DNA of 35,251 nucleotides, from assembly GCF_015207655.1 (NCBI RefSeq), contig NZ_JADEWN010000068.1:1-35251 (forward strand), in the 5' to 3' direction. Positions 8,106-15,566 of this stretch are shown in pieces. Made by a program: the position numbers and the translations under genes. Each line of letters opens with the position of its first letter. The stretch's first letter is position 1. The stretch comes from Gloeocapsopsis crepidinum LEGE 06123 (GTDB lineage Bacteria > Cyanobacteriota > Cyanobacteriia > Cyanobacteriales > Chroococcidiopsidaceae). A model generated the notes under the pieces. That model was not told where the DNA came from. It made no database searches and saw only the letters and a list, made by a program, of their open reading frames with translations.

Positions 8106-9566
8106 CTATTTAGTGCCTGCCAATTTTGAATGAATCAATTGTGGAATTTCACCATTACTACCAAATACATCAACGGCGATATCTAATGCTGTTTTGCCGT
8201 CGTGTCCTATGAGTTCTAATTTGGCTCCAGCGTTGATCAGAATTTCAGCACATTCGCTATACCCATGCCATAGGGCATCATGAAGTGGGGTATAACCATT
8301 AATGGGTCCCTGAACGTCAAGATCGATATCAGGATGTTCAACAAGCATTTTCAGAATCTCAGGATTGCCGTTGTAAGTTGCTTTATGGATGGGAGCACCC
8401 TTAAACACCCAATCTTCAACTCTGACTTTAGCGCCTGCTTTGAGAAGTTCTCTGACAATTTCTGTATGTCCGTCGCGGGCAGCAACTAATAGGGGAGTGT
8501 GTCCATCTAAGAAAGAATTCACATGAGGGTAGACGGTATTAACATCAGCTTGATTCTCGATTAATTGCTTAACTGTATCTAGATCTCCTTGATTGGTTGC
8601 TGCCATCACTTTCTGAGAGTCAATGCTTTCGCGTGTAGCTTTTCTACCTGCATCAATGATTTCTTGAATGACGATAAACTTCTGCTTCTCTTCGCCTTGA
8701 TTGACGTTAAGTTCAAAGTTAAGGTGATCTTCTAAGGTAAAGCCATAGTGGGTACTCAAATAGAGGTTTGCTCCTCGTTCAACAAGTAACCTTACCAATT
8801 CCGGCCACTTGTACCACAGAGCATCCATAATTGGGGTATGCCCCATTGTCGGCGTCACAGCATCAATAAATGCCCCAGCATCTAGTAGTAACTGAGCGAC
8901 TTCTACACTACCGCCTTGGCAAGCTTTATGTAAGGCAGTTGCTCCAGTTTTGCTGTCTGTCGTGAAAACATCTGCGCTAGCATTGAGCAACAATTTCGCC
9001 ATTGCAACATTGGCATGACAAGCTGCAGTCATTAATACAGTTAATCCATTGCCTGGATTGCGCGTATTAGGATCGGCACCCTGTTGCAGGAGGATCGTCA
9101 CTGTCTCTAGATCGTCATTTTCGACAGCTTCAATTAAACGCGATCGCATATCTCCCCGAAATGCCGCAATAATGGGCGATGGGTCGCAGTAAGATTTCCA
9201 TTTGACAATCTTGCCGTCGCGAATCTGCATCCAAGTGGCAAAAGTGATATCAAAGGTGAGTCCCGTTGCTTCAACAGTTGTAATGTCATGCACTGTGCCA
9301 AATGCCTGATCTCCTTGCACGACGAGATCGACGGGTTTGAAAACCTTGACTTGAGCAATGCGATCGCGGGTTTGAAAGGATTTCGTGACTTCCGCAACTC
9401 CGTAGGACGTACCAATCCAGGGAATGATATCGCTAACACCCTTGACTGGTTGAAGATTAATCCACTCGATATCGTCTGCTAGACAACTCATTGCGGTTGC
9501 ATAATCAGCTTGATCCAATGCCTTAAACCACTTCTCGGCGACTTGCTGTGTCTCTTCTTGACTCAT
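8106..9566 (-). CDS. SnoaL/NTF2-like domain fused to ankyrin repeats
   Basis: The product has 486 residues. Residues of about 1-130 form an NTF2-like SnoaL domain (QQVAEKWFKALDQADYATAMSCLADDIEWI; GTVHDITTVEATGLTFDITFATWMQIRDGKIVKWKSY). Residues of about 138-480 hold roughly eight to nine ankyrin repeats, for example DLETVTILLQQGADPNTR, GATALHKACQGGSVEVAQLLLDAGA and GHTPLLVAARDGHTEIVRELLKAGA. It has no signal peptide, so it is probably cytosolic. SnoaL folds bind or isomerise small hydrophobic molecules, while ankyrins mediate protein contacts, so an enzyme scaffold or sensor is possible. AAAGG lies 7 bases before the ATG. The GMC oxidoreductase gene ends 15 bases upstream, so an operon is likely. 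Confidence 0.88.
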   Translation of the reverse strand: MSQEETQQVAEKWFKALDQADYATAMSCLADDIEWINLQPVKGVSDIIPWIGTSYGVAEVTKSFQTRDRIAQVKVFKPVDLVVQGDQAFGTVHDITTVEATGLTFDITFATWMQIRDGKIVKWKSYCDPSPIIAAFRGDMRSRLIEAVENDDLETVTILLQQGADPNTRNPGNGLTVLMTAACHANVAMAKLLLNASADVFTTDSKTGATALHKACQGGSVEVAQLLLDAGAFIDAVTPTMGHTPIMDALWYKWPELVRLLVERGANLYLSTHYGFTLEDHLNFELNVNQGEEKQKFIVIQEIIDAGRKATRESIDSQKVMAATNQGDLDTVKQLIENQADVNTVYPHVNSFLDGHTPLLVAARDGHTEIVRELLKAGAKVRVEDWVFKGAPIHKATYNGNPEILKMLVEHPDIDLDVQGPINGYTPLHDALWHGYSECAEILINAGAKLELIGHDGKTALDIAVDVFGSNGEIPQLIHSKLAGTK

Positions 9567-9581
9567 GGTTGACCTTTACAA

Positions 9582-11087
9582 TTATGAATGTTTGATATCT
9601 TCAGCTAAAATCCGCTCCAGGGAACGTTCGGCGATCGCAGCGATTGTCAATGCCGGATTGACACAAGTACTAGACCCTGGAATTAATGCACCATCGACAA
9701 CATAGAGGTTTGGATGTCCTGCCACGCGCCCGCAATCATCGCAAACTTGACCCATGCACGCGCCCCCCAATTGATGACCAGTTGTTTGCGAGGCAATAGG
9801 AGGCACTTCACCACCGTTTTTTTCACTCAGTAGTTCGGCTAAGTACTTTGCAGCTTCTTTCGCTTTGGGGTCGCTGGCGAAATTTAATTGAACTGTATCC
9901 GAAGCAGAGTCGTAGCTAAAGTTGCCACGATAAGGAGTCATCGCAAATACAAAGCTACCAATGACATTCTTTTGGGGAAAATCCTGTTCAAATCTGGGCA
10001 ATGGCGCCCGCATCATCACGCAGGGCAAAATCGGATTTTCATAATTGAGAACAGCGATCGCGCCAGGATCACCTAAATGCGGATTGGTTGTTTCTGAGAG
10101 ATGAGTGCGGAAGGCATAGGTATCGCCATCGTTACCAAATCCCTCACCCAGATGATGATTGATTTTTGGTAAATCGCCCTTGGCTTTAGCTTTAATCAAA
10201 AGTTCGCAAGTTCCCATCACGCCAGCAGCCATAAACAGGTACTGGCAAGTTAATGTTTGCTGGTCAATGATTTCACCCGAATCATCAATAATGTTTACCG
10301 CAACTGCATACCCACCTTCGGGTTTTTCAGCCACTTTGGTTACAAGATGATGCGTGCGAATTTCAACTGCACCCGTTTCCTCAGCTAACTTCAGGTAGTT
10401 TTGATCCAGAGTTTTCTTACCACCGCTGTTGTTACCAAACCAAAATTCAGCGGCAATTACCGAGGGAACCCTTTCTCCTGCAATTTCCTCGCGGACAATG
10501 TCCCAATCCACTCCCATAGGAAATCGAGTAATGCCATTAGTTAAACCATTAGTTGATTCAACATAAGGCAATCCTGACTTGAGTGCATGTTGTTCTAACA
10601 CCTTTAGTCCCAGGTAATATTCACTTTCTAGAACGTCATCTGGAATAGGTGCACTGCCAATAATAGAGTGTACTCGCGGAAAATAAATGGTATCCATCTC
10701 TTCATAGCTAATCGCGCTAGGAAACACCTGCTCAAATAGCTTTTGCGGTGGCTGAATTAGTATTCCTCCATAAGCTAGAGAACCACCACCAACACCACAA
10801 CCCACGAGAAACTTATAGTTTCCTCTTTCCAGTACTTCAAGTACTCCTGTATATTTGTCAATCGGAATACCTTCATAACCTGGGGTTTTTGTAACTGTAT
10901 TCAGCCACTCTGCCCGCCCATCTGGATTTCTAAATGTTGCAAAAGTCGCATTCTTAGTCGGGTCTTCAATCGTCCAGCGTCGTCCTCTTTCTAGTACTAC
11001 TGTTGCAATTTCAGCTTGCCCCAAACGCAATGCAGCTACAGCCCCACCAAAGCCACTGCCAATTACAATTGCTTTAATATCAGTCAT
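9582..11087 (-). CDS. GMC-family FAD oxidoreductase (cholesterol-oxidase-like)
   Basis: The product has 501 residues. It opens with the FAD-binding motif VIGSGFGGAVAALRL (Gly10-x-Gly-x-x-Gly) and VVLERGRRW with the ribose-binding Glu. GCGVGGGSLAYGG is the GMC signature region. The C-terminus carries HQLGGACMG, NLYVVDGALIPGSSTCVNPALTIAAIAERS with the conserved His and Asn of the active site. There is no signal peptide or BBE domain. Such enzymes oxidise alcohols to carbonyls with O2 or another acceptor. CGRVAGHPNLYVVD and the overall length resemble the cholesterol oxidase/GMC branch, but the alcohol is unknown. It is the first gene of a pair with the SnoaL-ankyrin gene; a 332-base spacer precedes it. 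Confidence 0.9.
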   Translation of the reverse strand: MTDIKAIVIGSGFGGAVAALRLGQAEIATVVLERGRRWTIEDPTKNATFATFRNPDGRAEWLNTVTKTPGYEGIPIDKYTGVLEVLERGNYKFLVGCGVGGGSLAYGGILIQPPQKLFEQVFPSAISYEEMDTIYFPRVHSIIGSAPIPDDVLESEYYLGLKVLEQHALKSGLPYVESTNGLTNGITRFPMGVDWDIVREEIAGERVPSVIAAEFWFGNNSGGKKTLDQNYLKLAEETGAVEIRTHHLVTKVAEKPEGGYAVAVNIIDDSGEIIDQQTLTCQYLFMAAGVMGTCELLIKAKAKGDLPKINHHLGEGFGNDGDTYAFRTHLSETTNPHLGDPGAIAVLNYENPILPCVMMRAPLPRFEQDFPQKNVIGSFVFAMTPYRGNFSYDSASDTVQLNFASDPKAKEAAKYLAELLSEKNGGEVPPIASQTTGHQLGGACMGQVCDDCGRVAGHPNLYVVDGALIPGSSTCVNPALTIAAIAERSLERILAEDIKHS

Positions 11088-11419
11088 AATTTTTGTCTCA
11101 CTTATGTTGCAGCCATCATCGTCTAAATCAATCGGGATGAGTCTTTAATAGGTGCGACTACTAAGTAGGTGGGCAAATTATTGATCGCACGTTTCTGCTG
11201 ATTAATGATTAATCTTTGCTCCACTAACCATTGACTATTGACCGATAACAGCCCTTGAATGATGCTTACTTTCACCCAATTTTTTATTTAATTGTTTAGA
11301 GATTTAAATTTTTCCATAAACTGGATATCGCTGGCTTTGTTATCTCTAAAAAAAAAATTAATCAATCCTTTTAACAACAAATCAAAGAGTTTATAGCAGG
11401 TTTAGAAGAATCAAAAGTG
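11088..11419. other. Gene-free spacer upstream of the GMC gene
   Basis: It is AT-rich with no convincing frame. It holds the short palindrome CTACTAAGTAG (about 11157-11168) and the left arm of a 54-base inverted repeat (11207-11260). It must contain the promoter of the GMC/ankyrin pair, unless transcription reads through from the half-VOC gene. No clear -35/-10 pair could be assigned. Confidence 0.5.
11207..11260 (+). repeat. Left arm of diverged 54-base inverted repeat
   Basis: Compared base by base with the reverse complement of 17233-17286, 39 of 54 positions agree. This includes an unbroken run TATTGACCGATAACA and the shared TTGCTC. The arms lie on either side of the 11.4-16.4 kb gene block. 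They may be remnants of a mobile-element end, or members of a common intergenic repeat family. Confidence 0.4.
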
Positions 11420-11626
11420 TTAATTCTTCTCTTCGATTAACTCGATTCTAACGTCATCTGTCTCTATTAATAAAATCCGAGTGTCAAATTCTGGAAACTC
11501 TCTTCTGACGACTTCCTCAAAACCTAATTGCTCTTTATACCACTTTGCAGTTTCTTCTAAATTAAATACTGCAATAGAAACAACAAGATTCTTGACAGCA
11601 GCTATAACTTCACTCTGATTTATCAT
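11420..11626 (-). CDS. Half-length VOC (glyoxalase/dioxygenase fold) protein
   Basis: The product has 68 residues from ATG 11626; a TTG six codons upstream is less likely. It covers just one beta-alpha-beta-beta-beta module: VVSIAVFNLEETAKWYKEQLGFEEVVRREFPEFDTRILLIETDDVRIELIEEKN. The intact VOC protein at 13264-13716 shows the same phrases (KWYQEKLGYQVFTRKDFPDFGTRIAVLE, RLEIIEQNN) and then continues with a second module that is missing here. The stop falls exactly where the second module should begin, and no continuation was found downstream in any frame. It may be a truncated relic or a dimerising single-module protein. Confidence 0.6.
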   Translation of the reverse strand: MINQSEVIAAVKNLVVSIAVFNLEETAKWYKEQLGFEEVVRREFPEFDTRILLIETDDVRIELIEEKN

Positions 11627-11662
11627 AATTGTCGTCCAAATCAAACACTATGCTTTAGATTG

Positions 11663-12358
11663 CTAGCGGGATTCTGGTCCAATAATCCAGTGCTCATCTG
11701 TAACAAAGCTGTGAGCATATTTGAGTTCAACAAAGTTTGCTAAATCGGCAGCAGATTCTTTGTTTTCATCTGACTCCAGCATTTTTTCAATAGCTTGGAT
11801 GTCGTCGAACCACAACTGCGAAACACAATCTAAAATTGATTCACCAACGGTATAGAACGAGTCGCGTACGTGACATTGAATGTAACGTCGTAAACCAGGA
11901 AGCTTGAGGTCTTTAGGTCCATGAATTTCTAAGCTGTACTTCCGAAATTCTTCTAACGGCATTCCAGCTTTACGCTTAACCAGAGCGAATATTTTGATCA
12001 TGGTAGAGTCCTTTTTAAGTGGCTCTCCTTCCATCAAGACGTGAGTGTTTGTATCTAACACTACAGTGCGCCAGAAAGCTGCCCAATTAGGTTCGTCGAG
12101 ACGGGCACCTTCTAAGAACTCTTTAGATTGCAGTGAAGCTAACTGCTCTTTTTCATTTTCTAACCATATTTCAGCGACACCACTAAAAAGAGGATCTTGT
12201 GGTTCTGAACCAAATGGAAGGCGAGAATCAATCAGGTAACGCTTGATCTGAGGAATCTTGCTAGCGTACTTAACGGCATGAACATTAATCCAGTAGTTCT
12301 GAAATTCCTTTTCACTCATGCCTGGCTTAGGGTGGGCAAATATAAGTTGATGAATCAT
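11663..12358 (-). CDS. Tandem EthD-domain protein
   Basis: The product has 231 residues from ATG 12358, which has AGAGG five bases upstream. A TTG at 12424 overlapping the upstream stop is the alternative. There are two EthD-type ferredoxin-like (dimeric alpha/beta barrel) domains. The first, of about 1-115, has HPKPGMSEKEFQNYWINVHA; the second, of about 120-225, has ALVKRKAGMPLEEFRKYSLEIHGP. The 'F..YW...H' pattern is the family mark. EthD proteins assist ether-degrading P450s, and relatives include polyketide cyclases and dehydratases, so this may act on a hydrophobic intermediate made by the neighbouring enzymes. It follows the SnoaL gene by 62 bases. Confidence 0.82.
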   Translation of the reverse strand: MIHQLIFAHPKPGMSEKEFQNYWINVHAVKYASKIPQIKRYLIDSRLPFGSEPQDPLFSGVAEIWLENEKEQLASLQSKEFLEGARLDEPNWAAFWRTVVLDTNTHVLMEGEPLKKDSTMIKIFALVKRKAGMPLEEFRKYSLEIHGPKDLKLPGLRRYIQCHVRDSFYTVGESILDCVSQLWFDDIQAIEKMLESDENKESAADLANFVELKYAHSFVTDEHWIIGPESR

Positions 12359-12420
12359 AGAAACCTCTTGAAGTTGTTCGCTATCCTGATAGGTGGCTTT
12401 AACTGGAACATCAAACTCAA

Positions 12421-13068
12421 TCAACCTGCTGGGCTATTCGGATCGAGGATGAGAGTCCGACTTTTAAATTTCCAATTTCTACCAATTTTTATTATTTGAT
12501 CCTTGTAAACTCCGGTTCTAATAACAGCGGCAGGGTCATTCTTGATATTCATGGCAATGATGTAGCACCCCCCTTTAGCACCTTGAGTATTCGGTTCTAT
12601 AATCAGGTCATTGATCCAGTGCCGAGTTGTTTGCACATCTGGAAAAGTTTTGTAAACACGAAGTAATTCTTGAGTTCCTGTTGCTTTGATAACAACGTCC
12701 CCATTGGCTCTGACAATAGAAAATGTGCCGTCGGGTGTGAATGTAGCTGCCCAATTAGTACCAGGATCGCCAGGAATAAGGTTACTGAGTCCATCGAGGG
12801 CATAAAAATGACGGGCGTTGAGAGCTTGAATTGCAAGGATATCCTTGGATGAAAGTAGCACTTTAGGTGTCTGGGCAAAGATTTTACGAGGATGAATACC
12901 GCCCAAAATCAGCACCGATCCAGATCCCACTATCAGCAGCATTCTTCGTCGTGTCACTTTCTGTTGTCGTTTGTTCTGGTTATCAAAGTCTTGATGAATC
13001 ACGTCCTTCTTTGATGAAGATTGTGGAATGCCGAGTATAGACAAGATTGGCTCAAATGATAGGAGCAT
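12421..13068 (-). CDS. SnoaL-like protein with twin-arginine-type signal
   Basis: A basic segment with a twin-arginine-like motif (VTRRRMLLIVGSGSVLILGG) and a probable cleavage after KIFAQ precede a SnoaL/NTF2-like domain (LLSSKDILAIQALNARHFYALDGL to GRNWKFKSRTLIL), so export is likely. The start is uncertain. The frame is open to GTG 13164, but bases above about 13035 are a decayed DJ-1 gene read in another frame, so the first 40 or so residues of the long form are not ancestral. ATG 13068 is given; GTG 13002 (MIHQDFDNQNKRQQKVTRRR) is a good alternative and still keeps the full signal. The EthD gene follows closely, so the two are probably cotranscribed. Confidence 0.75.
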   Translation of the reverse strand: MLLSFEPILSILGIPQSSSKKDVIHQDFDNQNKRQQKVTRRRMLLIVGSGSVLILGGIHPRKIFAQTPKVLLSSKDILAIQALNARHFYALDGLSNLIPGDPGTNWAATFTPDGTFSIVRANGDVVIKATGTQELLRVYKTFPDVQTTRHWINDLIIEPNTQGAKGGCYIIAMNIKNDPAAVIRTGVYKDQIIKIGRNWKFKSRTLILDPNSPAG

Positions 13069-13255
13069 ATTTCTAAAGTTCTTTGTCGTTGATGTCCTCA
13101 AAACTTTCGCAATCCTCGAAAGGAGCATGATATTTGTGACGTTTATAAGGTCACTATTTTTCACTCTATAGGCAGGTTAGTAAGGAAGTTTGGCTCCTTC
13201 TGGAAAGCGATTAATAGTAGTACTAAATCTCGTGTTCGTAAAAATTCACTGCGGC
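13035..13255 (-). pseudogene. Decayed DJ-1/PfpI gene remnant
   Basis: Reading the minus strand in shifting frames gives NFYEHEI*YYY, then RFPEGAKLPY*, then RHKYHAPFEDCESFEDINDKEL*KYAPII*. Each piece matches the intact DJ-1 protein at 7306-7872 in order: DFYEHEIWYYHYRFPEEGAELHF, GHEYHAPFECNESFEDMSDEEL and KSYAAII (its residues of about 15-82). There are at least two frameshifts and several stops, and both ends are missing, including the Cys elbow. It sits between the VOC stop and the SnoaL gene, and its sequence now supplies in-frame upstream codons to the SnoaL frame. Confidence 0.8.
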
Positions 13256-13263
13256 ATCAGCGT

Positions 13264-13716
13264 TTAATGCCTATGCTTGATTTCATTTAGATGTTCTTTA
13301 GCTTCAGGCATCAATTCAACAAACTGAATCAGATTGCCATCACAGTCTTCAATAAACTGGAAGCTTAACTTGAGATCCTCATCTACTCGTTTTACCCAGA
13401 CTGTTTCAATACCTTTGCTTTTCAGTTCTGCAATCTTGGCATCGAGATTATCTACGAGAAGGGCAAATTGCGAAATACCATTAATGTTGGTGTGAGCAGG
13501 GGGATGATGACGTGGTGGTGATATTGGAACTGAGTTGTTTTGCTCGATGATCTCAAGTCTGAAGTCATTTAACTCTAAAACGGCAATTCGCGTTCCAAAA
13601 TCTGGAAAATCTTTTCTTGTAAATACTTGATATCCGAGCTTCTCCTGATACCATTTGACAGATCTATCAATGTTTGGGGTTGATAAGCTGACATAAAACA
13701 GTCTAAAGGGGAGCAT
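13264..13716 (-). CDS. VOC-family (glyoxalase/bleomycin-resistance fold) protein
   Basis: The product has 150 residues with two beta-alpha-beta-beta-beta modules. Module 1 (about 5-60) is FYVSLSTPNIDRSVKWYQEKLGYQVFTRKDFPDFGTRIAVLE; module 2 (about 78-135) is ISQFALLVDNLDAKIAELKSKGIETVW then FQFIEDCDGNLIQFVELM. The terminal FIEDCDGNLIQFVE with its Glu is the usual metal-ligand position. A His-rich link (PPRHHPPAHTN) joins the modules. Such proteins act on dicarbonyls, aromatic diols or antibiotics; the substrate is unknown. AAGGA lies 7 bases before ATG 13716. That ribosome site is part of a relic of the SnoaL coding sequence (13722-13808). Confidence 0.87.
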   Translation of the reverse strand: MLPFRLFYVSLSTPNIDRSVKWYQEKLGYQVFTRKDFPDFGTRIAVLELNDFRLEIIEQNNSVPISPPRHHPPAHTNINGISQFALLVDNLDAKIAELKSKGIETVWVKRVDEDLKLSFQFIEDCDGNLIQFVELMPEAKEHLNEIKHRH

Positions 13717-13721
13717 ATAGT

Positions 13722-13808
13722 ATCCTTGGATGAAAGTGATGCTTTAGGCATGTGGACGGAGATTTAAATAAGGACGAAGACCACTTAAAACCAGCGCTGA
13801 GAGTCTGG
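13722..13808 (-). pseudogene. Remnant of a second SnoaL gene (signal-peptide region)
   Basis: ATCCTTGGATGAAAGT at 13722-13737 is identical to 12841-12856 inside the SnoaL gene, and similarity continues for about 85 bases at very roughly 70 per cent. Translated on the minus strand it gives ALVLSGLRPYLNLRP and MPKASLSSKDT in two frames, matching VLILGGIHPRKIFAQ and TPKVLLSSKDI of the SnoaL protein. The copy is frameshifted and stops where the VOC gene begins. It fills the whole gap between the ThDP-enzyme gene and the VOC gene. Confidence 0.7.
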
Positions 13809-13810
13809 TT

Positions 13811-15562
13811 CTACTGTCCACACCTAACCCCAATCATCTCTGGATGCACATTACCTTCTAAAACCAGGTCAATGAGAAATGGTCCCTTATGTGACAAAGC
13901 TTGCTTGATAGCCGGAGCAATCTCGTCTGGTTTTTCAACTCGGACAGCTTCAACACTCAGCGATCGCGCTATCTCATCAAAGCGGATAGCAGGTTTAGAC
14001 AAATCAAAACTCAGCGGAAAATCATGCTCTGGGATACTCTGCTCTTGCCAGTAAGCTTGGATATTCAACTGCAATATGCGGTAAGATCTATTGTTGCAGA
14101 CAACAAACTTAGCATCTACATTGTGGCGAGCCGCTGTCCAAAGTGCTTGAATGGTGTACATTGCTCCGCCGTCACCTGTAAAGCCAATCACTGTCTTGTC
14201 AGGATTGGCAATTTTGGCACCAATCGCTCCTGGTATGCCCACGCCTAAGGAACCACCACGAGTTAGGAAGTAGTGCCCTGGTTTAGTTGTTGGTCGATAG
14301 CGCGTCACCGCAGGTGAATTGGTTAAAGCTTCATCGAAGATAATTGCATCCTCTGGTAGTTGCGTTGCCAGTTCTGCCATAAAGCGAGACAAATATAGAG
14401 GTACCGCATCCTGAAGGTGGCGATCGCGTTCTAACTCACTTTCGCGTTTAGCTGCTTTCGCTGTAGCAATTTCAGCAGTTCGAGCTTTAGCCTCTGCTTT
14501 CTGTTCTGCTGTCATTATTGCTTCTAGGTTGGTTGCCAACTTTGCAAGTGTCAGTTTCGGATCGCTGACCATCCCAATATCAACAGGGTGATTTTTAGCA
14601 ATCTCATAGGCATTGAGATCGATGTGCATCACCTTAGCCTCAGAAGCGAAGATATTACCTAGTTCAGGAAAGACCTCTGGTAAAAGATAAGTTCCACAAA
14701 CTAAATTGACATCTCCCTTGGATACGATAGGTAAGCTTTGAGCGCCAAACATATGCCCTGTTGCACCTTGATATAGGGAATGGACATGGCTCATATTCAA
14801 TTCTCCTGCATCGGCTTCCCACACTTCTGCACCTAAGAGTTCAGCAACGCGAGTTAGTTCATCTTGTGCGCCAGAAAACGCCACTCCATCGCCCACAAAT
14901 ATCATCGGCTTTTGAGCCGCTGCCAACATCGTCGCTCCAGCCTTGAGTAAATCCTCGTCGGGCACTACTTTGGTAGAAGGGAACGAAGTTGGTCTTACCT
15001 CTTCAACCACAGGCGCATCTAAAATATCTTGCGGTAAGCAAACATACACAGGTCCCATGGGAGGAGTTGCAGCAATCTTGATCGCTCGTCGCAGCACGCG
15101 CAGAAGCGAGGATGGTTCCATCACCATCGTTGACCATTTGGTCACTGGTTCAGCGAAAGCTACTAAGTCAGCTGCCATTTGAGCATCCATTGCCTGATAC
15201 TTAATTCCAGCATCTCCACCGATAACCACTAGTGGCGAGTGACCCCGCTTTGCTTGGTAAAGTGCTCCGATCGCATTCCCTAATCCAGGACTACTGTGGA
15301 TCTGAACTACAGTAGGTTTTTGGGTTGCCCGCGCGTAACCATCGGCTGCCATTACTGCAACTGTTTCTTGCAATGTCAAGATATACTTCAAATCTGGGTA
15401 TGCCCGCAGGGCATCTAGAAAACCTTGCTCGACAGTACCAGGGTTGCCAAAAATGTAACGAATACCATCTGCCAGAAATTGCTCTAAAATTGCAAAGCAT
15501 CCAGTTTTGCGTGTCATGAATTCTGCCTTGTGCATGGTCTGTAGCTCTTTCAGCGTTTTCAT
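13811..15562 (-). CDS. Thiamine-diphosphate-dependent decarboxylase/carboligase (acetolactate-synthase/benzoylformate-decarboxylase-like)
   Basis: The product has 583 residues with the three-domain ThDP fold. The N-terminal Pyr domain has IFGNPGTVEQGFLDAL and LTLQETVAVMAADGYAR with the cofactor-activating Glu66. The middle domain is about 195-345. The C-terminal PP domain carries the ThDP/Mg motif GDGGAMYTIQALWTAARHN to FVVCNNRSYRIL from about 461. His89 (VVQIHSSPGLGNAIGAL) fits the active-site His70 of benzoylformate decarboxylase, but the second His of that enzyme (His281) has no counterpart in VNLVCGTYLLPEVF. The reaction is thus a decarboxylation or carboligation of a 2-oxo acid, not assignable further. 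A charged Ala/Glu/Lys helix (about 350-385) is inserted. It starts 4 bases after the large DJ-1 gene, so they are one operon. Confidence 0.85.
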   Translation of the reverse strand: MKTLKELQTMHKAEFMTRKTGCFAILEQFLADGIRYIFGNPGTVEQGFLDALRAYPDLKYILTLQETVAVMAADGYARATQKPTVVQIHSSPGLGNAIGALYQAKRGHSPLVVIGGDAGIKYQAMDAQMAADLVAFAEPVTKWSTMVMEPSSLLRVLRRAIKIAATPPMGPVYVCLPQDILDAPVVEEVRPTSFPSTKVVPDEDLLKAGATMLAAAQKPMIFVGDGVAFSGAQDELTRVAELLGAEVWEADAGELNMSHVHSLYQGATGHMFGAQSLPIVSKGDVNLVCGTYLLPEVFPELGNIFASEAKVMHIDLNAYEIAKNHPVDIGMVSDPKLTLAKLATNLEAIMTAEQKAEAKARTAEIATAKAAKRESELERDRHLQDAVPLYLSRFMAELATQLPEDAIIFDEALTNSPAVTRYRPTTKPGHYFLTRGGSLGVGIPGAIGAKIANPDKTVIGFTGDGGAMYTIQALWTAARHNVDAKFVVCNNRSYRILQLNIQAYWQEQSIPEHDFPLSFDLSKPAIRFDEIARSLSVEAVRVEKPDEIAPAIKQALSHKGPFLIDLVLEGNVHPEMIGVRCGQ

Positions 15563-15566
15563 TGGG

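Noticed and set aside
12421-13164. Long form of the SnoaL protein starting at GTG 13164
   Set aside because: The extra codons are out-of-frame DJ-1 pseudogene sequence.
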